Positions 33,538 to 45,081 of a DNA stretch of 64,000 bases are shown piece by piece; the first letter of the stretch is position 1; each line of letters starts with the position of its first letter. The stretch lies in contig OY720344.1 of assembly GCA_963082975.1 (NCBI GenBank), positions 11,147,580 to 11,211,579 on the forward strand, given 5' to 3'. The position numbers and the translations under genes were made by a program. The stretch comes from Labia minor. Taxonomy: Eukaryota > Arthropoda > Insecta > Dermaptera > Spongiphoridae. Below the pieces are notes generated by a model. It was given only the letters and a program-made list of their open reading frames with translations. It was not told the DNA's origin and did no database searches.

Positions 33538-34569
33538 ATGGATACAAAACCAGAGGTTGCCTCTCAAGTTGTTGTTTTGATAAAACAGGGTCATTGCCAA
33601 AGAGAAGTCGCTCGTCTGTTGAACTTAAGTCAGTCTGCTGTCTCAAGGATCTACAGGAGATTTCAGCAAACTGGTGGCTTTACTCGGAGACCAAATACCC
33701 GCTGCCGTCGGTCAACGTCTGCGAGAGATGACCGTTTTATCGTTACGACGTCTCTCCGAAATCGCCATCTCACTGCCGTAAGTCTTCAGCAGCAGCTGAG
33801 AGAAGTTCGAGGTGTGGCTGTCAGTCAGTGGACAGTGAGAAGACGCTTGAAGGAAGCCAACCTCACTTGCAAAAGACCTGCCACTGGCCCGAAATTAACC
33901 ACAACCCACCGTGTAGCTCGACTTCAATTTGCTCGAGAGCATCTCAATTGGAGTATCGACCAATGGAGGGCAGTTCTATTCACTGATGAGTGTAGAGTGT
34001 GCCTTTATGATAGTGATAGGAGAAGTCGAGTGTACAGGCGTCCGGGTGAGCGATTTTCCCAATGCTGTTTCTCTGAAACAGTCTCTTATGGTGGTGGTTC
34101 TTGCATGATTTGGGGTGGCATTTCCTTGGACGGAAAAACAGACATTGTTTTTGTGCCTGGCGGAGGCCGTGGAGGGGGTCTAACAGCTGACCGATATATT
34201 GCGGACATTCTCGTGCATCATGTTGTTCCCTACGCCGGATTCATTGGCGAAAATTTTTTATTGATGCATGATAATGCCAGGAGCCACACTGCAGTGGCCA
34301 CTCGGAAATACTTGACTGAAGTTGGTATCGAGACCATGAAGTGGCCAGCGCTCAGCCCGGACATGAATCCAATAGAGCATATGTGGGTCCACCTCAAACA
34401 AAGGGTACGATCAAGAAATCCCGCACCTTCGACCATTGTTGAGCTCCAAAGAGCTTTGTTAGAAGAATGGGAGAACATCCCCCAAGATTTTATAAAAAAT
34501 CTTATAAGGTCGATACGGGATCGCATGAGGGCTGTCATTAAAGCTAGAGGGGGGAACACCAATTATTAA
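33538..34569 (+). CDS. Tc1/mariner-superfamily transposase (DD34E)
   Basis: 343 residues, close to the usual Tc1 length of about 340. It cuts the element out at its inverted repeats and inserts it at TA sites in the nucleus. Residues 8-50 form the first helix-turn-helix (QREVARLLNLSQSAVSRIYR); residues 65-110 form the second (VSQWTVRRRLKEA). Between them is a basic RRPNTRCRR stretch, a degenerate GRPR-like or nuclear-import motif. The catalytic triad is complete: Asp150 (LFTDE), Asp245 (MHDNARSH) and Glu280 (NPIEHMW), with 34 residues between the last two. WGGIS (192-196) and a Gly-rich segment (208-214) lie between the Asp residues. There are no frameshifts or stops. The first ATG, 33538, gives the expected family N-terminus. 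An AATAAA follows at 34573. The antisense open frame 34230-34562 is a shadow. Confidence 0.97.
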   Translation: MDTKPEVASQVVVLIKQGHCQREVARLLNLSQSAVSRIYRRFQQTGGFTRRPNTRCRRSTSARDDRFIVTTSLRNRHLTAVSLQQQLREVRGVAVSQWTVRRRLKEANLTCKRPATGPKLTTTHRVARLQFAREHLNWSIDQWRAVLFTDECRVCLYDSDRRSRVYRRPGERFSQCCFSETVSYGGGSCMIWGGISLDGKTDIVFVPGGGRGGGLTADRYIADILVHHVVPYAGFIGENFLLMHDNARSHTAVATRKYLTEVGIETMKWPALSPDMNPIEHMWVHLKQRVRSRNPAPSTIVELQRALLEEWENIPQDFIKNLIRSIRDRMRAVIKARGGNTNY

Positions 34570-34667
34570 GAAAATAAATTTTCTTTATTATGATTAAAAT
34601 TATTGTTTTATTTAAATTTTTAACATTCCTACTTTTCCTTTCCTTAACATCGTTTTTCACTTTCATT

Positions 34668-34850
34668 GTCATTCAAATAAAATAATTTAAAAAGTAATCA
34701 ACCGATTTACTTGATATTGATATCAACGTAAAGCTAAATAAATAAGCTTTAAAAATATATACATTTTATAAATATTGGCTTAGCCATTTCAAAAAAATAA
34801 GACTTTGTTTGCGCGCTTTTGGGTTGAGTCGATTTAGCTGCACGCAAGTG
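34668..34850. repeat. Right terminal inverted repeat of Tc1 element
   Basis: Inverted partner of 33202-33384, ending GCTGCACGCAAGTG next to TA. Confidence 0.93.
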
Positions 34851-34852
34851 TA

Positions 34853-36641
34853 TATGCGTATATATATATATATAAATATAATATTGTTATTAATAGAATC
34901 ATTTTATATTAAAAACAATCGGTAAAAAGTTTCATTATTATATTTATTTTATATGCATTTCGGTTGTTACACCATTATCAGAAGCTATTTTTCTCACATA
35001 GTAAAATCTTATATTATTTTCCTAATATTATTAATTTTATAATAGTCTTTTTCTAAACTTTATTATAAATTCTATAAAATAATTTTGCATTTTTTTATAT
35101 ATCCCCGATTTTTTTTCTTGCTTTATATAAACAAAATCATATAAGAAACAATTTATTCAACAAGTCAACAACAATCTATTTTATCCCTTAGGGCCTCACC
35201 TAATTAACTTTGGGTATGTTCTTTATGTATGCATTCTTTATTATTTCAAGTTTGCTTATTAGATTTTATCAATAATTTTCAGTCCATATCTTTTCCGGAT
35301 TTTTAATTGTCAAAATTATGGTTTAATAAATTAAATCAACTCATACATTTTCAATAAGATTTAGTTTAAAAGATGATATTATTATAAATAAACATAATTT
35401 AGGATTTTAGTTATTATGTTATTTGTAAATAAAAAAAAAACAATGAATGATTAATTGAATTCCTTTTACAATTTATACATTCAATGAATATTCCTATTTA
35501 TAGATTTAACTTTGTAGTCCACTACGGAACTAACTAGTTCAAAAATGTCTGTTTTTGATAATTAATAATGTTTTTATAAAAAGGTACTATCAATTCAAAA
35601 AGATTTAAATTGCCCTTAGAAAAAAAAAATCAAAATCTCTTCTTACTACATTTTTATATAAATTTTAAATGTGTACATCAAAAAGACTGAAGGCTTCTTG
35701 GGTGGCTGCTTGCCTTGCTTGCCTTGAATATCTTGATTTTTAGTGATTCTCATAAAATATTTTTATCAAGAATTTGTTTAAATGTTATCTCTATAATAAA
35801 TAATTGATGGGAAAACCAAATTATAAAGATTTAAATAAATGAACTGTTGATTAACTTGTGATTATGAATTTCTAACTAGAGTATCTTTTTTTTTTTTATC
35901 AAATTCTGAAAGTCATGCAAATTGCCTACAGTCTTAGGAGGATGTCATTTAATTCATATTTACAATGAAATAATGCATAAAACATACCTACATACAACTC
36001 AATGAAATTAGAAATGAATTCTTATATACCCATTTGGTATTTTATAATTTGCATTCGGAGAATGAACCGAGATTAAAATTCAGGGACACTCAGACTGTTA
36101 AAGAAGAATTTGCTAAAGATAGAGTCAACGTAATATAGAGGCCCCTTTCATGGGAAAAATTATTTTACATTGGTTTTGAAAAATATCTATTAGTCCTAAT
36201 TTGGCTAAACTAAAAAAAATCCATAATAAAAAAAAAACATTAACGATTTAATGAAATTACTATTTATAATTTTTTAAAAAAGATTTTATCTTGAATAAAA
36301 AAAATACATAACTTATCTACTATATTATTTGTTTATAGAATTTGAATAGGAGGAAATTTTATTAATGAATAAAATAAAAACCTATGATATATTTTAGTAA
36401 ATTATTAAATATACTAATTTCCAAAAAAATAAAAATAATAAAATTTACAAAAAAAAAAAAAAAAAAAAAAAATAATGGATGAAAAAGTAAATATAAAATT
36501 AAAATTTATTTAAAAAAGTTTTTCTAAGATTTTCTAATATTCAGAATTATAAAAATTATTACCTATATATCAGTTTAAATAAAGTGAAATTACATTTTGG
36601 ATAACTTTGCTTGGGTATTGTAACTGGTTTATATTCCAAAA
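34853..36641. other. AT-rich intergenic DNA
   Basis: A/T-rich with a 23-base A run at about 36449-36471. No gene or element recognised. Confidence 0.5.
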
Positions 36642-36781
36642 CAGGGTTTTTCAAAAATTTTGATGTTTGTTGGTTTCAAAGAAACATCTTTCAATTGGCC
36701 AACTACCACTAAAATGATTTCGTTTCTAAAAGTAACTGTACTGTAGGTACCACGGTCATACCGACAGCTTGAGAACCTCTG
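36642..36781. mobile_element. Degraded hAT-type MITE
   Basis: 140 bp from CAGGGTTTTTCAAAAATTTT to CAGCTTGAGAACCTCTG. The right end, inverted, reads CAGAGGTTCTCAAG, the typical hAT terminus CAGNGGTTCTCAA, and the left end matches it loosely. No 8-bp TSD survives, so it is old or misjudged. Confidence 0.5.
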
Positions 36782-37199
36782 TTTTATTAAACATTATATA
36801 CACATATTAAACTAGCAAAAACTATATAAATATTATTTTTTAAAATTTTTAAATTATAAAAATATAAAATTATCAATTTTTTTTTTTTTTTGATATTTTA
36901 TTTTCGACAAGAGGTGGTATGTATCACAAATCCCAATAAAGTATATTTTTCATAGTAATTTAATTCACACGTTGATTCATTTTGTTATTTAGATAGATAT
37001 TTAATTGAAAAGTTATAAGCATTCATTTTAATATTTTTAAATTGAAATGTTTATGAAATTTGGAGAATAGAATGGTGGGTTTTTTTTAGTGGTTGCAGAG
37101 GAAAAGGAAAGAGGACAATGAAAAAAGACAACATGAAATTTAAATGACTATAGAATATGTCTATATTATTATCGCACTTTCAAATAAAATGATTGACAG
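36782..37199. other. AT-rich intergenic DNA
   Basis: A/T-rich, no gene seen. Confidence 0.5.
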
Positions 37200-37760
37200 A
37201 ACAATATGTGTCGTTTTTATTATTTTACTGAGACATGACCCTACCCCTTTGTGCTCTACCCCCCCTCCTCCCCCCTTTCTCTAATTCTCGTGTGTGCTGA
37301 TGCCCCTCCCGCCCCCTGGGTGCATGTCACATGACACTTAGGAGAAAGATCCAAAGGGGAATGCTCTCTGACACTAACGGAAGATGGAGATGATTCATTC
37401 AGAGACACCATCACTCTTCACCTGAATGAGACCCACACATCCGAGTGGGATGGGTTGTATTTGTTATGCAACGTGAGCTGCAAGTCAGCTATAAAAGGAG
37501 CGAGTGGCTGCACTCCCCCTCCATTGCAATTATAATCTGGGGGTGGGGGCGGTATAAATCCTATACGGTTGGAAACTTATGCAACTTCTTTTTCCGTTCA
37601 CTTGTTGCATCTGCATCGGAAATTATGGCCGAGCGTAGGGCTTGAATTAGCGATTAGTCACGAGACAGGTGCCGATCAGAGAGAAAGAGGGGAGGAGAGT
37701 GGTGGGGGCATTTTGGAGTTGTAAGGAGAGGTGCAAGTGGAAGGGGGATGCACACATTCA
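37200..37760 (+). promoter_or_regulatory. GC-rich promoter-like island with two TATA boxes
   Basis: About 560 bp of much higher GC than its surroundings. Features in order: C-rich CCCCCCTCCTCCCCCC (37260), TGATTCATTC (37392), TATAAAAGG at 37490-37498 followed about 30 bp later by CCTCCATTGC, a possible start site, then GGGGGTGGGGGCGG (37539-37552), a GC/CACC box set next to a second TATAAAT at 37553-37559. Downstream TTATGGCCGAGCGTAGGGC (37623) gives an ATG with a fair start context but stops after six codons, so it would be an upstream open frame. Both TATA boxes point to plus-strand transcription. No coding exon follows directly; the next plus-strand candidate exon is near 47.9 kb. The open frame 37445-37645 spans the TATA boxes and is not convincing as a gene. 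Confidence 0.42.
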
Positions 37761-37816
37761 GGAAAAGATTTATTCCAAAAAAATATAATGTCAATTCAAA
37801 CACCACAACACATATA

Positions 37817-37849
<33 letters not shown>

Positions 37850-38499
37850 GTTGTTCATTCTTTATTTTATTTTTTTTTAAAATTTCAAATGTGAAATGTC
37901 AATTTGAAAACTATCAAAATATTATAATCAATTATAATCTTTTTAATATTATAGTTACCGGTAAACCAGTAAATTCATTCTTGACCTGCAGTAGTAGCCC
38001 CTTTATGATGTTTTTGCAAGAATATTAGAGGTAAAATATTTATATACATTTTTTGATATCCAAATTAATAATAATTACATATATATTTTAATTTTTATTA
38101 AAAAATATATGGTATAGGTATATATAATATATATAAAAAAAAATAAAAATAAATTTCAGTTATTTTACGCTTTTTATTAACATTAGAGTCAATGTAATTT
38201 CATAATTTGTAATTGGATTTTAACCCACTTCATTTACAATTATAATTTTGTTATATTTTATATTTTCTATACAATGTGCTTGTGTTGTTCTGTGATGCCT
38301 CTGGATTAATAAGCCACTTGCATAATCAATGTCATCTAGAAAAGGCCTAGAAACTTCGCAAAGAATCTAATATATGTTCGAGAATAACAGATCTGACAAG
38401 CAACAATAAAAATATTAAAAAAAAGTATATAAAAAACTAAAAATTTGAAAATAAATTAATATAAAAAAAAAAAACTTTTTAATCAAAATGGCCTAAAAA
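37761..38499. other. AT-rich DNA with a GC-richer patch at 38270-38400
   Basis: (ATT)n lies at 37818-37848. The patch contains CTCTGGATTAATAAGCCACT and TTGCATAAT, which resemble Otx/Bicoid-type (GGATTA) and octamer-like sites. This is only motif matching. No gene. Confidence 0.35.
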
Positions 38500-38666
38500 A
38501 ATAAAATAAAATATTAATTACACCTTGAATATTATCCTTTACATATGTCCAATACAAAACATGTGGTACATAATAATATTAAATTATTTACCTACTACTT
38601 ATGTCCATATGCGTTGTGCATATGTAAAGGATAATATTCAAGGTTTAATTAATATTTTATTTTTTA
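38500..38666. repeat. Imperfect hairpin with 48-bp arms
   Basis: The left arm, 38500-38547, and right arm, 38619-38666, are inverted copies. The left reads AATATTAATTACACCTTGAA then TATTATCCTTTACATATG; the right reads CATATGTAAAGGATAATATT then CAAGG. The spacer is 71 bp. This could be a small foldback MITE. The open frame 38525-38767 overlaps it and is spurious. Confidence 0.8.
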
Positions 38667-41339
38667 TTTATAGATCATTGAAATTTTATAATAATTATTT
38701 TAATAACAGATGTTCAAATTTATTTATTTATTATTATTATTATTTTGAGATTATATATTATGGTTGAGGTTGGATTTCTTATTCTCAATAGAGTGAACCA
38801 CTTTGACTAATTATCAACAAAAATATAATTTGCTTTTTTTTTTCGTTAATAAAGATTGGCAAGCATATCTTTATTTCATAATTGCGAGATCAAAGGTAGA
38901 CAGTGTTATTTAACACTTAAAAGTTTTTAATATCCATTGATTGTATCATTAATTTGAGTGGTAAAGATGACGGAGCTAATTGTCAAATGAAAAATTACGT
39001 ATTGATAAAAATACTGACATTTTTCAGGTTTTTTTTTTTTAAATCATTTAGAGCATTATTTAAATAATGATGCTGAGGGTAACAAGTGCTCTCCCACCTG
39101 TTCCAACCACTTATCTCTCTCTTTATCATGATAAAATACCTAACTTAATATTCTAAACTTTTTTTGATTGTATTTTATTTAAAAAAGTATAAATTAATTA
39201 ATATAAAAATATTTATTGATGTTAATCGGTAATTCTCAATCGTTTTTTACCTTTTTAAAGAAAAGAAACATTTACAAATTTAAACAAAAAAAAATATATC
39301 ATTAAACAAAATGTTTATTTTTGCAATACATTTCTGATCTTTAATAAGAAAGAGAGAGATAAAAAAATTTAATAAAATAAGTTTTATTTTATTTTTTACA
39401 TTTGCAAATAAATGTAAATATATAATATTATATATACTTTAGTATTAATTATCTTTTACATTTACTTTTTCGAGTCAAATACAAAACTAATTCATACAAT
39501 ATTTTTTAATTTTAAACATAAATAATACTAATTAAAACAATAAACCAAAATAATTAACTATAATAATTATGGATAAAATGAGATAGTGAACTTCTGACGT
39601 CAGTTTAGCCAAGTATGGTTCGTATTTAGTCATAACCGAAAAAACACGCTATAATACATTAAAAGTTACGTTCATTATTATAATTGAGTAATTTTTGTTG
39701 GCAAAATGTTAATTTTATTATTTCTTTATATTATCTACATTAATTTAGTTATAGTTACATTTTATATTTAAGGTAAAATTTCTTATACTATTTTTATAAT
39801 TAAACGACTAAATAAATAACTGAAGAATATATAGATCCATAATTAAACTTTGTCTTGTATTAAATGGAAATTATTCTTTATTTATCTTTTTACATCATAT
39901 TAATATAAATAATAAATTATAATTATTATATTATATATTGAAAGTATATCAACTCTATTGATTACAATATATTTTCTATAATAATTATAAGATTTATAAT
40001 TAATTAAAGTTTGCATATCTATATTAATATTCTATTTAGCTACGATGTTTTATAATTTGACTAGCAGAGGGCTCCAATAATTTTCTGTTTTTGCAAGTTC
40101 GGTTTGGATATAAGAAGATTAAAAGAATAATTAATTAAATATTTTCCCTATATCCATACTGAACCGAAAAAAATTTGAAATTATGAATAAGGGAATAATT
40201 AGTGAATTAGTCAATAAAACATTACTTAATGACATCCTATTTCGAGGTTATAATAAATTAATCTGACAAACTTTAATCCTTTTTATCTCTTAAACTAGAA
40301 GCGACCCGCAAAAATTGCATAAGAAAAGTTTATTTGGAATTAAAAAAGGAATCCACTGGTAAAGTTTTATCCAAATCCATGTCATAATAACTCGATTGAA
40401 TAATTACCAAAATAATAAAATTTATATTAATAATATATAATGATGATGAAAAGATTATCATTACCATAATTATATATACCATATATATGGAAGAACGAAT
40501 GAAAAAAAAAATAATAATAAATTTATTTAGAAATGGAATAAAGCGGGAATCACTGCTGTGCGGAGGCCACTCATTCTATCAATGAATGGACCACGTTTTT
40601 TCCTTATATTACATCACAATCTAGTGTAAAATATTTAATTCACATAAAATAATGTTTACCATTTTTCTATTCTATAACGAATGTAAACTATTAACTAAAA
40701 ATTAATGAAAATTCCGAGGCCATTCTCTTTTCCCCCCTCCTTATCTAAACTATTAATATCAGATTATTTTGATAAAATATAAGAGTAATATATACGTAAT
40801 ACATTCATTATTACAAAATTTATAGAATGATATACATAATAACAATTTATCACAATAATCTATCTTTAAAATGAAAAATTAAACATTAAATAAATGTTTA
40901 ATTTATATTGATTTTCAATTTAAATAATTCTAAAATATTTTGATTATTTTAAAAAATTTAAAAAGAAAAAAAATATCCAAATGAATTAAAATAATTTTGT
41001 TCTGTTTTTTTTTTAAATAAAAATTGTTAAAATTAATAATTTGTATTTTCTATTTTATAATGTTAAAATAAAATTTCGATTTTAATTTTATATGAAATTT
41101 CTATTTAGAAAATTTATCTTGAGCACTGTATATATACTTAGTATTGTATTTTTTTATTTTTTTTTTTTTTTGTATAAAAAAATTTGGTCTGATTAAAAAT
41201 ATTTTACAAGATGTGATTTTTTATTTTATCAGCTTTCATTAGATAACTTAACATTCCGGGAATTATGTCAAGTTGTTAAAAGAAGTAAGAGAAAAAAAAA
41301 TTAATTATTTTATAAAATAAAAAAGTTTTTTTAATTTCT
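38667..41339. other. AT-rich intergenic DNA
   Basis: A/T-rich desert. A cAMP-response-type palindrome TGACGTCA sits at 39595-39602 within CTTCTGACGTCAGTTTAGCC; function unknown. A small GC-richer patch at 40545-40600 has GCGGGAATCACTGCTGTGCG. No gene. Confidence 0.45.
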
Positions 41340-41780
41340 TTAATATTTATCTTCAATGGGTGGGATTGATGTCGTAACTAGCAATAGTAACACACCTTAG
41401 TTACTCCAAATGGCACCTCGAATTGAAGGAATATTCTCTTACAAAAAACAAAAAAAAAAAAAAAACAAAATGCAGTTATTTCTAAGAAGTATAGAAAGAA
41501 AAAGGGTCAAGTCGATTGTTCTATTTCACTTTCTAAGCTTTCCACCCTCCATCATAATTCACATTAAAGCCTGATTGGTATTCTAGCTGGCTATCAAATC
41601 AATAGTTTGTTGATCAACTGTAAACCATTAGTTTTCTACAATCTTAATATTGGCTCTCCATTAACATCAAATAAGTGGGTGTATTATCACGAATACAAAG
41701 GAGCGATTGTTTGTTGACTGTCCTTCTTCACTATGTAGTTGAACATTTTCCGAAATTGTTGACAGTCCATGAATAAATAC
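41340..41780. other. Unique-looking, less AT-rich stretch
   Basis: Contains a repeated TGTTGACTGTCC / TGTTGACAGTCC pair (about 41711 and 41757), TTGTTGATCAACTG (palindromic GTTGATCAAC) and GATTGGTATTCTAGCTGGCT. It does not look like a transposon and has no open frame. A conserved non-coding element is possible. Confidence 0.3.
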
Positions 41781-42279
41781 ACTCCACATACTTTTTTTTT
41801 TTTTGTGTTTGTTAGAACACGGAGATAAAAAATTATAAATAATTTTAAACCTCCTTTCTTAAAAATATATATTTTGTTTTTATAAGTAGGTACTTATATG
41901 CAAATAAAATTTGATTTTTTTGTATTTGATAATATAACCAAACATATAATCATATGATTACTACCATTAAAGTAAGAATCGAAATTAAAAGTTCATTATT
42001 TAATATATTTTCACAAAATTAAACAATTTCTATTAATTTTTTTCAATTCATTGTATTTGTCATAGAAGCAATGTGATGCAACATTTTCTAATTTACGTAT
42101 ATATACATAATTTGGAAGATTTTATTTAGTATTTTTTTTTTAAATTAAATAATAAATTTATTTATAATTTATTTTTTCTAGAATTGAAATCTTGATTAAT
42201 TATTATTTATAGTGGATTAATGAAATAAATAATAACTTTTTTTGGGTTAAATTAAAGCAATAATATAGCATCGGTAACA
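41781..42279. other. AT-rich intergenic DNA
   Basis: A/T-rich, nothing recognised. Confidence 0.5.
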
Positions 42280-42472
42280 AGACCACAAAGGGTTATTTGA
42301 CAGCTTGTCCTAAACGTCCGGTTACCACCTGCGTCGTGGCTAATTCCTCTCTACAGAACAGGGAGGGAGGGGGGTGGATCAACAGAATCCATTCGAAAAC
42401 GCCAACAAGTAGTTAGCACCCCTTGGTAATATAAATCCCTTCAATCGACATCCCCTGATCCCCCACCCCCTC

Positions 42473-42504
<32 letters not shown>

Positions 42505-42535
42505 ACACCTCCATTCAAATACAGCATTAAATTAT
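42280..42535. other. GC-richer island with (CT)n
   Basis: Contains TCCTAAACGTCCGGTTACCA, CCTGCGTCGTGGC, GGGAGGGAGGGGGGTGG and a CT microsatellite at 42471-42505. No open frame of note. Possibly regulatory. Confidence 0.35.
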
Positions 42536-43659
42536 TTTTAGGCTAATTCAATTAAAGATAAATAAATCCTCCATTTTCATTCGTATTCTCTTTGAATTGA
42601 AATAATTTTTCAATTATCCTAAACATATCATGAAAATGAAATCATTTTTAAAGTATAGAAATGATCATTTTACTATTCAAACGTTTGATATTTCTTTTCG
42701 ATGAACAAATGAAAAACATGCCTTTTTCATTATCAATAAATAATAATAGTAATTAAAATATTTATTTCTATAGCTCTTGTACAATTTGATCTTAATAGAC
42801 ATTTCTATTCATTTTCCATTTTCATAAATCTTATCTTATTATTCTAGCAAAAATTGATATATTTGTATATTTTTGAGATATTAAATCGCTCTAAAGATTT
42901 TTTTGAAATTCACTATATAGATAATATTTAAAAAGAAAAATCGATCTGTATTGATTTCAGCCTCGAGAAAAATCAACTTTATTAGTATTTTATTAACTTA
43001 AAATAGTAAATTTAAATGACGACAGAAATTACGTCATCCATATTGACATTTTCCTCCCGCCATTCTTTTTTAATTGATAATGTTTTAATATTTTTTTATA
43101 TTTCAAATATTTTAAAAATGTTTATTTAAATAAAATTAAAAATATTTATTTTAACAATATTTTAGAATAAAACTATGAACTATATTTATCTCATTCCCAC
43201 ACCCAAAAAAAAACCTATTTATGAAGTTGTCAACATATAATACGTATGAACAATTATAAAGAAAGGAATTTCAAATAAATTGTTGAATAAATTTGACCTA
43301 ATAATATTAAATCAATTATATTATATTAACTAAAATGTATTTTAGATTAAATTATAAATAATATAAATGATATTTGATTATTATAAATAAAAAGAAAAAA
43401 TATAACCTTCTTTCTTAATCTTCCTTCTTTTTAATTAAAATATAGGCAATATAATTTCACAATTTATATTATTACCAGTAGTAATCCTTGGTCGAAACTG
43501 AAGCCATCTTATTATAACATATATATATATATATATAATATGGGATCAAATATTTTATCAAGTAAATTTGAATATATTTTTCATCTTGAAATGAAAATCA
43601 AGTTATTTGAATTAATTTGTACCATTTTAGTAAATAAATTTTTGATGGGTCACTTTTAG
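42536..43659. other. AT-rich intergenic DNA
   Basis: A/T-rich, nothing recognised. Confidence 0.5.
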
Positions 43660-43770
43660 AAAACCCATTTAACAATTGTAATAAATAATTAAAAAAATTG
43701 TAAAATTTTTAAAATTTATAATAATAAATTATATAAATATGTTAATGGGTCGAGCGATAGGTACCAAATT
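43660..43770 (+). repeat. Dispersed repeat H, copy 2
   Basis: Shares AATTGTAATAAATAATTAAA and GGGTCGAGCGA with 15370-15480. It lacks the GAGCTCGGTGTCCC part. Confidence 0.45.
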
Positions 43771-43889
43771 TATTAAATACATAAAAATATTATTTTATAT
43801 TTTAAATGAATTCTTTTTAATGTTATATCAAAATTTTCTTTTTTTACATTCATTAAAAGACAAATTGAATTATATTCGAATGAGATAAC

Positions 43890-44280
43890 TCATTCAGCAC
43901 CCTCCTCCTCCCTCTCCCTTCCTCCTTTTCCTTTCCCCCACAACATGGAGCCTGTCGACTTTTTCCGTTCCCCTTTTCGAGAGGTTGGCGTCCTTAGCTG
44001 TGAGCAAACTCCCCCAGGCGCCAGGTTAACTGATAAGTGACAAAGCAGCTCTAATAAGCGGGCACACAAGGTGTTAGGCAAACAACGACAACGGGAGACG
44101 ACTGCCCAGTCACGACGCCTTTATTTTTTGTCCATATACCTCGAGATTAAGATACCAGAGAAATTTTCTGATAAGCTTAGAGCTCTTATCTTCTTAAAAC
44201 ACTTCACTTTTATGATTCTCTTTCAAGCGTTTTCCGTGAAACAAAGTAATAGTCGCTCACCAATTGACTGTTCTTGAAAA
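43890..44280. other. GC-richer island, possible regulatory region
   Basis: About 390 bp with CCCCCAGGCGCCAGGTTAAC, ACTGATAAGTGACA (a GATA-type site), GGGCACACAAGGTGTTAGG (T-box-like) and a CT/C-rich left edge. Open frames 43890-44081 (minus) and 44071-44277 (plus) are short and have no domain. The plus frame ends at a stop without splice signals I trust. Confidence 0.35.
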
Positions 44281-44895
44281 TCATACGAGATGGTTATCAT
44301 TTATCTTAAAAAAAAGTAAAAATGAAATCACTGACAACATTATTTTTATTTACTATCCTTTCTCAGATTTGTTTTCTTTTCTAATAATATCTTATTGATA
44401 TTTGAAGAAAATATTTTAGTTGTATAAAGATTTCTGATCAAATTTATAAATTATTTACTTATATTTTGAACAGTACATGGTTCAATTTACATTTTGATAA
44501 TCATTATTTGCTAACTATGCTAAAAATTATTAATTCATACAAATAACTAAAAAAAAATGATATGGAAAAATTAAAAACACTAAGAACAAGAGCTCATGGA
44601 TTGCAGAGGATTAATAATTAATCAATAATCACTCCTCTTCCCCTAAATATTAAAATTGTTGATAAAATTTATTGAAAATATGTACTACAAATATACAGAA
44701 TAGCATGATTTTTAATTTAATTGTATAAATAAAAATTTTTATCTATTTTTATTTCCTTTGAATTATATATATACTTACAGATAAATAGTAGTATATAGTA
44801 TGAAATATGAATTGTTGTCCAAGGATACATCATGTTAGATGTTGTTTACTTAACATCTTGTCTGCCAACTGTAAAAAAATAAATCTCAAATGCTT
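44281..44895. other. AT-rich intergenic DNA
   Basis: A/T-rich. The last bases run into the left TSD of the next SINE. Confidence 0.5.
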
Positions 44896-44907
44896 AACTA
44901 ATTATTA

Positions 44908-45069
44908 GACCGGGAGCTTAGCCGCGAGGTTTTAGTGACCGGTTCGCCGACTCGAGTTCGAGGGTTCAAACCTCGCCGAGTGCATCGATATATAAATATA
45001 AATAAAAATAAAAAACAAATCTGAGAAAGCTGGCTAAATGGAAATATATTCCAAAAAAGCCCTAAAAAA
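44908..45069 (+). mobile_element. tRNA-derived SINE with 12-bp TSD
   Basis: A 162-bp element flanked by a perfect 12-bp TSD, AACTAATTATTA (44896-44907 and 45070-45081). It begins GACCGGGAGCTTAGCCGCGA (A-box region) and has the B box GGTTCAAACCT about 50 bp later inside a 5-bp T-arm-like stem, CGAGG-GTTCAAA-CCTCG. A short AT-rich body with AAAGCTGGCTAAATGG follows and it ends in an A run. The head shares the AGC(T)TAGCCG-GAGGT type with the SINE at 3977-4255 but the bodies differ. The acceptor arms cannot pair, so it is not a functional tRNA gene. Confidence 0.88.
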
Positions 45070-45081
45070 AACTAATTATTA

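Larger units (their letters stand above)
33202..34850 (+). mobile_element. Complete Tc1-type DNA transposon
   Basis: 1649 bp between TA dinucleotides (33200-33201 and 34851-34852), the Tc1/mariner target. Terminal inverted repeats are 183 bp (33202-33384 and 34668-34850), start CACTTGCGTGCAGC, and differ at only a handful of positions. The interior encodes an unbroken DD34E transposase. Long inverted repeats usually contain two transposase-binding sites per end. Near-identical ends plus an intact gene suggest recent, possibly current, mobility. Confidence 0.96.

Noticed and set aside
34230-34562. 110-residue minus-strand open frame
   Set aside because: Antisense shadow of the transposase.
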